Shown: piece by piece, positions 61,332 to 64,000 of the stretch
Position numbering within the stretch: the first letter of the stretch is position 1
How the letters are laid out: each line of letters opens with the position of its first letter
Assembly: GCF_004123295.1 (NCBI RefSeq)
Contig: NZ_SDMK01000001.1
Coordinates: 2,108,001-2,172,000 of the forward strand
Direction: 5' to 3'
Source: Silvibacterium dinghuense
GTDB lineage: Bacteria; Acidobacteriota; Terriglobia; Terriglobales; Acidobacteriaceae
Length of the DNA stretch: 64,000 bases
Translations under genes and position numbers: made by a program
Notes under the pieces: model-generated
What the model saw: the letters and a program-made list of their open reading frames with translations, nothing else
Database searches by the model: none
What the model was told of the DNA's origin: nothing

Positions 61332-62630
61332 TTATCGCTTATAGATCACGCCGCCTTTCATCACGAAGGTGACATGCTGCGTGACGCCGATGTCGTCCAG
61401 GGGATTTCCCGGTACGGCGATGACGTCAGCGAAGTAGCCCGCCTTCAGTTCGCCGATCGTTCCTTCCCAGCCGAGCAGCTTCGCGCCGTTGATCAGGTCC
61501 GCGCGGAGCACATCCGCCGTGCTCATGCCGTATTGGTGCATGAGCACCAGCTCGCGTGCCTGCGTGCCATGCGGAAAGGGGCCGACATCGGACCCCACAG
61601 CGAAGGAGATGCCGGCGGCCATCTGCTTCTTGAAGCTTTCCGCGTGATAGTCCAGCATGGCGCGTTCGCGCTTCGCCGCTTCAGGGGTGGCGGCGTGATC
61701 GGCAAAGTATTCCATGATCGCGAAGGTGGGCACGGCGGGAATGTGCTTCTCGCGCATGATGCGCATGGTCTCGGGACTGAGATCGAAAGCGTGGTCCATC
61801 GATGCGACGCCTGCTTCGGCGGCATAGCGTACGCCTGGTTCGCCTGTCGCGTGGACGGCAACCACTCTGCCGGTGCGTGCTGCTTCGTCGACCGCGGCCT
61901 TTAGCTCTGCTTCTGTGTATTGGTAAGGCGTCGAGAAGATGCCGTTCGTAATCGAATCGTGGCCGGTCTCGTACATCTTTACGAAGTCCGAACCGTCCTT
62001 CACCTGTTCCCGAATAACAGAAACGATCTCGTCAATGTTGTTGGCGCGGTCGGCGTTGGAGAGCACGTGTTGAGCAGGGTTGTAATGATTGGCATCTTCA
62101 TGTCCACCGAGGATGTCGATCGCATTGCCGCTGATGCGCAGACGCGGGCCGGGAATGAGCCCCTGGTTGATGGCATTGCGTACGGCAGTATCTGCTGAGC
62201 CTGCGCCTTCCGTGCCCATGTCGCGCTCCGCGGTAAAGCCGGCCATCAGATCGTCTCTCGCCGCGAGCGTCGCGAGGATTGTTCGCTGTGGCACAGATTC
62301 TTCTACCGTCTGCAGGTCTTCTGCGCTTGGATGCAGAAACAGGTGCACATGCGCGTCGATAAGTCCCGGCATCAGTGTTGAGTCGCCAAGGTCGATCACG
62401 CGGGCTCCGGCTGGATGAGCGACAGAGGCGCCTGCGGCGGTGATGTGTTCGCCTTCGATAAGAAGCTCGCCGGGCATCACCACACGGCCTGCGGCGACAT
62501 CGAGCAGCCGCGCCGCATGGAGCACGATGGGCGCGCCAGCGGTCTGCGCAGCTTGCTGTGCGGACGCGGACAGACCGGCAAGGAGGATGGAAACAGCGAG
62601 GACGAAGAAGGCGGTGCAGCTGCGGCGCAT
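61332..62630 (-). CDS. Secreted amidohydrolase (imidazolonepropionase-like/prolidase-like)
   Basis: 432 residues with a signal peptide (CTAFFVLAVSILLAGLSASA). Metal-dependent TIM-barrel hydrolase: 'LMPGLIDAHVHLFLHPSAEDL' (HxH), 'FVKMYETGHDSITNGI' (carbamylated Lys region), 'VAVHATGEPGVRYAAEAGVASMDHAFDL' (two His) and 'SFAVGSDVGPFPHGTQ' (Asp). Related proteins cleave Xaa-Pro dipeptides or other amides. Extracytoplasmic; substrate unknown. It converges on the end of the cys operon with a 15-base gap, no obvious terminator between. Confidence 0.9.
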   Translation of the reverse strand: MRRSCTAFFVLAVSILLAGLSASAQQAAQTAGAPIVLHAARLLDVAAGRVVMPGELLIEGEHITAAGASVAHPAGARVIDLGDSTLMPGLIDAHVHLFLHPSAEDLQTVEESVPQRTILATLAARDDLMAGFTAERDMGTEGAGSADTAVRNAINQGLIPGPRLRISGNAIDILGGHEDANHYNPAQHVLSNADRANNIDEIVSVIREQVKDGSDFVKMYETGHDSITNGIFSTPYQYTEAELKAAVDEAARTGRVVAVHATGEPGVRYAAEAGVASMDHAFDLSPETMRIMREKHIPAVPTFAIMEYFADHAATPEAAKRERAMLDYHAESFKKQMAAGISFAVGSDVGPFPHGTQARELVLMHQYGMSTADVLRADLINGAKLLGWEGTIGELKAGYFADVIAVPGNPLDDIGVTQHVTFVMKGGVIYKR

Positions 62631-62771
62631 GAAAACTCCTCGGCAAAACGGAAAGATCGGCAGCGGATGACTGCGATCTTAAAACGCCGGGAGCGGTTTG
62701 CGCAGAGCAGAAGAGAGGGATGGGCCTCTCATCTGCTCAAATGCGTGCATCCGCAGGGGAACAGAGTGTTG

Positions 62772-63353
62772 TTATTCTGCGCCGGAGACCGTCTGGCTGG
62801 GAGCCTGATCGAGGGCGACGAGGAACTGTGTGCCCTCGGGCAGCTTGATATCACCGCGCTTGCTGGTGAGGGTTCCCGACGTGTCATCCTTGACGGCGCT
62901 GTGCAGGGCCGTGTCTCCGATTGCACCTGCGACCTGGTCAAAGACGCCATCGGCGCTGACCGGAAGCGGAAGCTCCGCCGGATCGTTCGCCGAGGAGAAG
63001 CTGACCAGCGTGGCCTTGACGGGCAGGGTTTTGCCGTCCTTGAGGCGCGCCTGCGAGAAGGTCAGAGTCAGTTTGGCAGGGCCACGATCTTTTGCTGCTT
63101 CCACGGTATCGATCTTGCCCAGCAGCTGTGTACCGTGCGGCAGCTCCACGCCTTCGGGGGTGCGGATGCTATCTGTAAGTTGCACAGTTACAATTTGTCC
63201 CGGTGCGGCAGATTTTGTATTCAGCGCATGGATAAGGGTGGCATCGCTGGACATCAGCGTGGCGCCGGAGGTGGAATTCTGAGCGAGGGCTGCGCCGGTG
63301 ATAAGGGCAGCGGCGGCAAAAAGCGCAAAGGGGCGTGCAGCAACGTTTTTCAT
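62772..63353 (-). CDS. Secreted hypothetical protein (TrbI-like beta domain)
   Basis: 193 residues from ATG 63353, GGAG eight bases upstream; the longer frame to 63521 is not credible. Signal peptide (MKNVAARPFALFAAAALITGAALAQ), then two similar blocks: 'PGQIVTVQLTDSIRTPEGVELPHGTQLLGKIDTVEAA' and 'KRGDIKLPEGTQFLVALDQ', a beta-sandwich pattern of the kind seen in TrbI-like domains, which form assembled surface or secretion parts. No enzyme motif. The 254 bases up to 63607 contain no other gene I can support. Confidence 0.78.
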   Translation of the reverse strand: MKNVAARPFALFAAAALITGAALAQNSTSGATLMSSDATLIHALNTKSAAPGQIVTVQLTDSIRTPEGVELPHGTQLLGKIDTVEAAKDRGPAKLTLTFSQARLKDGKTLPVKATLVSFSSANDPAELPLPVSADGVFDQVAGAIGDTALHSAVKDDTSGTLTSKRGDIKLPEGTQFLVALDQAPSQTVSGAE

Positions 63354-63607
63354 AAACGTCTCCGTTTTCAGATGAAATGATTGCCCGCGGAAGAACCCTC
63401 TTCCGAGCACGATGGATCCTGGCGGGGGCCGATGCGGGCGGGCACAAGCAGGGCTTGAGATTCCATGCCGGGTGGGATGATCGACTCCACCGCGGCCCTG
63501 TCCGCATAATTTACTGCTCACTTAATCAGACGCGCATTTGAGGGAAAAGTCGCAGAGAGTGCAATGCTGCAATCGATCGAGAATACGCTTGCTGCGCAGA
63601 GAGCGCG

Positions 63608-63844
63608 TCACATGACCAGCGCGACGCGCTCCAGTTCCTTCTGCATGCAGTCGAGAGAGCAGCCGTTGTTTTCGATGCGCAGGACCGCGTCGCGGGCCTG
63701 ATCGGTGCCGACGCCGTAGCCGCGCATGGCGAGGAATGCTGCGAGAATCTGGGCAGCCTGGAAGGAATCGATGCCGGCATTCAACAGCTCGTTGCGGAGG
63801 CTGGACAGATCGCTGTTTTCGAACTTTTCAACTTTGCTGATCAT
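63608..63844 (-). CDS. Small conserved-looking hypothetical protein
   Basis: 78 residues from ATG 63844, AAGGAG eight bases upstream (a GTG at 63853 is in frame). Helical and soluble: 'MISKVEKFENSDLSSLRNELLNAGIDSFQAAQILAAFLAMRGYGV' and 'ARDAVLRIENNGCSLDCMQKELERVAL', with Cys at two nearby sites (NNGCSLDC). Not recognised. The final 150 bases of the window show an AAGGAG near 63981 but no start codon before the edge. Confidence 0.65.
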   Translation of the reverse strand: MISKVEKFENSDLSSLRNELLNAGIDSFQAAQILAAFLAMRGYGVGTDQARDAVLRIENNGCSLDCMQKELERVALVM

Positions 63845-64000
63845 GGACTTCACTCCTTCGCGAGATTGCAGCTCTATCCGGTTTAGACACCGCTATCTGT
63901 TTCGGGTTGCTGGCAAAAGCGCTTTCCCTGTAGCAGTACGCAGGCAAACCGGACATAGTTTGATGTGGAAGGAAGAATTTTTAGAAGGAGCGAACTCTTT

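Overview
The window looks like a chromosomal segment of an acidobacterium (Acidobacteriota, probably Acidobacteriaceae/Terriglobia). Evidence: GC-rich sequence; two very large TonB-dependent receptors of the Oar-like type with an N-terminal carboxypeptidase-regulatory domain; a VWA protein of the acidobacterial VWFA-related type; an acidobacterial ADOP-type MacB/FtsX permease; and TonB-family proteins with the 'WWA..KY.R' domain typical of the phylum. The order rsmG-parA-parB with four GTTCCACGTGGAAC parS sites places the left end near the chromosomal origin.

Layout. 1-7.0 kb (minus strand): partial secreted TonB-type protein, parB, parA, the parS cluster interrupted by a 268-bp MITE-like element, rsmG, a class I glutamine amidotransferase, an acyltransferase and folC. 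7-16.6 kb: cupin protein, secreted phospholipase C-type phosphoesterase, divergent LysR/MFS pair, OsmC, GNAT, an alpha/beta hydrolase beside a halogenase-like flavoprotein, accD and rlmH. 16.7-26.9 kb: first Oar-like receptor with a dyad-rich promoter region, two class III aminotransferases (one hemL), gamma carbonic anhydrase, a lower-GC HTH/GIY-YIG gene and small proteins. 27-31.6 kb: pheS, a four-helix-bundle gene between arms of a palindromic repeat, pheT, a ZapB-like coiled coil and zapA. 31.8-50.5 kb: M28 peptidase, RcnB-like protein with a second MITE copy, AAG glycosylase, Bcp, miaA, ligA, VWA protein, ADOP permease, RluD-type synthase, esterase, DUF302 and lgt. 50.5-56.6 kb: candidate 6S RNA, TonB protein, MogA/MoaB, DedA-like protein, second receptor. 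56.7-61.3 kb: divergent leader region, then cysD-cysN-cysH-tauE. 61.3-64 kb: amidohydrolase and two hypotheticals.

The most striking feature is the divergent control region at 56.72-57.12 kb. Back-to-back promoters each appear to start a leaderless short ORF rich in Cys codons (one contains CCCACC). Each ORF is followed by an intrinsic terminator, and a segment inside each leader ORF can pair with the 5' arm of that terminator. One leader precedes cysDNH-tauE, the other the TonB-dependent receptor at 53.4-56.6 kb. This is the architecture of ribosome-mediated attenuation by cysteine supply, and it suggests that the receptor belongs to the sulfur regulon.

The intergenic DNA is rich in repeats: a 268-bp MITE-like pair, a REP-like terminator palindrome family (four loci, one split by the four-helix-bundle gene), and an acidobacterial composite repeat family (five loci). 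I saw no tRNA, rRNA, CRISPR array, prophage or complete insertion sequence. All functions are read from motifs and context; no database search was possible.
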